Positions 4,842-6,236 of a stretch of 6,236 nt of DNA are shown in pieces. Position numbers and translations under genes: made by a program. The stretch comes from Prevotellaceae bacterium (GTDB lineage: Bacteria; Bacteroidota; Bacteroidia; Bacteroidales; UBA932): positions 1 to 6,236 of the forward strand of contig JAIRXY010000264.1 of assembly GCA_031268055.1 (NCBI GenBank). Reading direction: 5' to 3'. Position 1 is the stretch's first letter. Each line of letters starts with the position of its first letter. The notes beneath the pieces were generated by a model. The model saw only the letters and a program-made list of their open reading frames with translations, did not search any database and was not told where the DNA came from.

Positions 4842-6236
4842 TTACTGTTTTTTAACCTTTTTAACTGCCCCTAAATCGTTGGATACAAAAGTCTCTACGG
4901 CCATCGGGAGGTTACCGTCATGCTCCTCTACGAGCTTCCGGAGCGCCTCCTTTTCCGTGCGCGTGGAGGTAAACACCGCGTAGTGCTCCGGGCTGATGTT
5001 AACACCGTACACCCCGCACTGTGACCCCTGCTTGATGAACACGCTCCGGTCTTTGATTTTCATGGATAAAAGCAGGCTCATCTGCTCGGAGGTCATGTTC
5101 AGCCGGCTGGCGTGCTGCGCTATCTGGCTCTCCTTGCCCTCGTGCGACAGCGCGACAAACGTATGCGCGTTGTTGATGATGGCGTCAGCGTAGGCCGACT
5201 TTAAAATATCCCCCAGCTCCTGAACGATGACGGCTATGCCGCCGTCCTTTTTGCGGATGGTCTTCGAGAGCATGTTGATGAACACGCCGAAGTGGGGGTC
5301 CAGCAGCATGCGCCAGCACTCGTCCATCCAAACCTGCCGCATCCGAGCCCGCGCTTTTTCAATGATCCGGTTGGTCAGCATCGTAATCATGGCCGTGACC
5401 AGCCGGAAGAGCGTCGGGTTTTTCTCCACCGCCCCCAGCTCAAACACAATCATCCGGTAGCCCGAAAAGTCGTTGAGGTTCTCCCGCCCGTTGAACAGAA
5501 AGCCCAGCGACCCATCGCTACGGTACTTTTTCATCACCAGCAGGAACGACTCTACGTCAAAGAACGTGCTGCTAATCTGCTCCTTTTCGCGCTCCACAAA
5601 GGCGTAAAAATCGTCAAAGTTGACGTACTCCTGCCGGCGCTCGTACCGCTGGTGCAAAAAAGCTACCAGCAAATCTTCCATGACTGTCCGAGAGTTTTGG
5701 TTCTCCACCTTGAGCGACTTCTCCGTCCCCTCCAGCGGATCCCACGCGATGAACAGCGTTGCAATGAGCGATTCCAGCTCCTCCCAGACATCTTTATAGT
5801 GCCGCTTATCTTGCGGGTCTACCATAGGAAGCAAAAAGGGGTTGGTCGACAGAGATTTGCCCTCGGCATCCAGCCGCAGGTACTTGCCTTTGAGTAGCTC
5901 GCACAGGCTCACGTAGCTATCGCCAATATCTATCACCACAAAGAAAAAATCCATGTAGTACATGGTGGAAAGAACGTAGTTGGTGAACACCGACTTGCCG
6001 GTGCCCGACGGCCCCACAATGTTCATGTTCCAGTTGGTAATAGCGCCCCGCTCGTAAGGCTCAAAGAATAAATCCTTAACAACGGGCTGCTTGAGCGGGT
6101 CGGCAAGCGCTATCCCGCTCTTGCTCTGGGCGTAGCCGCCCTCAAGGTTGGAAAAGCAAACCACCTCATCCAAAAATGCCGGGTACAGGTGCATCGGGTA
6201 GCGCAGCGAGGCGGCGCAGCCGCCAACGCTCCCCAA
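4842..6236 (-). CDS. traG: TraG-type conjugation ATPase (VirB4 family), C-terminal part, 5' end off window
   Basis: VirB4-family ATPase that powers pilus assembly and substrate transfer from the cytoplasmic face of the inner membrane. The frame stays open to the right edge for 465 codons including the stop, so the true start is outside. Numbering from the edge, the Walker A motif GPSGTGKS is at residues 75-82, preceded by hydrophobic NMNIV. DIGDSY at 103-108 and NPF at 132-134 follow, as in Bacteroidota TraG. The Walker B/DE box WMDECW is at 303-308 and VQELGDI at 338-344. GVYGV then EHY and TEKEAL (about 408-432) match the conserved TraG C-terminus. Full-length relatives run to roughly 800 residues with Walker A near the middle, so about 350-400 N-terminal residues should be missing. 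The tail ends in basic KKVKKQ. It is the first gene visible in the operon, and traI begins 3 nt after its TAA. Family assignment is firm; TraG rather than another VirB4 branch follows from the motifs and neighbours. Confidence 0.93.
   Translation of the reverse strand: MGSVGGCAASLRYPMHLYPAFLDEVVCFSNLEGGYAQSKSGIALADPLKQPVVKDLFFEPYERGAITNWNMNIVGPSGTGKSVFTNYVLSTMYYMDFFFVVIDIGDSYVSLCELLKGKYLRLDAEGKSLSTNPFLLPMVDPQDKRHYKDVWEELESLIATLFIAWDPLEGTEKSLKVENQNSRTVMEDLLVAFLHQRYERRQEYVNFDDFYAFVEREKEQISSTFFDVESFLLVMKKYRSDGSLGFLFNGRENLNDFSGYRMIVFELGAVEKNPTLFRLVTAMITMLTNRIIEKARARMRQVWMDECWRMLLDPHFGVFINMLSKTIRKKDGGIAVIVQELGDILKSAYADAIINNAHTFVALSHEGKESQIAQHASRLNMTSEQMSLLLSMKIKDRSVFIKQGSQCGVYGVNISPEHYAVFTSTRTEKEALRKLVEEHDGNLPMAVETFVSNDLGAVKKVKKQ

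Noticed and set aside
5292..5897. 201-codon plus-strand frame opposite traG
   Set aside because: Antisense to the motif-bearing part of the ATPase; the His/Arg/Pro-rich translation shows no recognisable fold.
1..6236. A defence system, CRISPR array, phage or novel cassette hidden in the window
   Set aside because: Both strands are filled by one T4SS operon with no unexplained gap over about 80 nt, and no spaced repeats or phage or defence motifs were seen.

Overview
The window is a single-strand block of a conjugative type IV secretion system (T4SS). Eight genes, all on the minus strand, read from right to left and fill nearly all of the 6.2 kb. Junctions range from an 11-nt overlap to gaps of about 80 nt. 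No stretch over 300 bases lacks a gene. I see no tRNA, rRNA, CRISPR array, insertion sequence, integrase, relaxase or terminator. The operon promoter must lie beyond the right edge.

The proteins match the Bacteroidota-type transfer apparatus (the Tra set of CTnDOT-like elements) better than the proteobacterial VirB or F sets. In transcription order they are: TraG (VirB4-type ATPase, 5' end off the window), a TraI-like exported helical protein in the VirB5 position, TraJ (VirB6/TrbL-type polytopic membrane protein), TraK (VirB8-like), a TraE/VirB2-like pilin candidate, TraF (VirB3-like), TraM (VirB10-like) and TraN (VirB9-like, 3' end off the window). The best diagnostic matches, made from memory of the families, are the RPVEATAHVR and NPHN motifs of TraK, the KKYGEF motif of TraF, and the C-terminal half of TraG. 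A Bacteroidota host is also suggested by start sites that lack Shine-Dalgarno sequences and have A/T-rich leaders, and by an exported protein with an ALQAQ signal-peptide end. The base composition looks balanced to GC-rich by eye, with many Ala and Arg codons, so a low-GC insect or amoeba endosymbiont is unlikely. I cannot name a genus.

Together the genes give the energy source (TraG), the inner-membrane platform (TraF, TraJ, TraK), the pilus subunit and an accessory exported protein (TraE, TraI), and the envelope-spanning channel (TraM, TraN).

Two things stand out. First, the order is G-I-J-K-E-F-M-N. The pilin/VirB3 pair sits between TraK and TraM, where CTnDOT-type operons carry traL, and no TraH or TraL is visible. 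Second, a 42-bp, in-frame tandem duplication covers the translation-initiation region of the pilin gene, creating two competing ATG starts. I see no wholly new system: this is a divergent, rearranged member of a known family.
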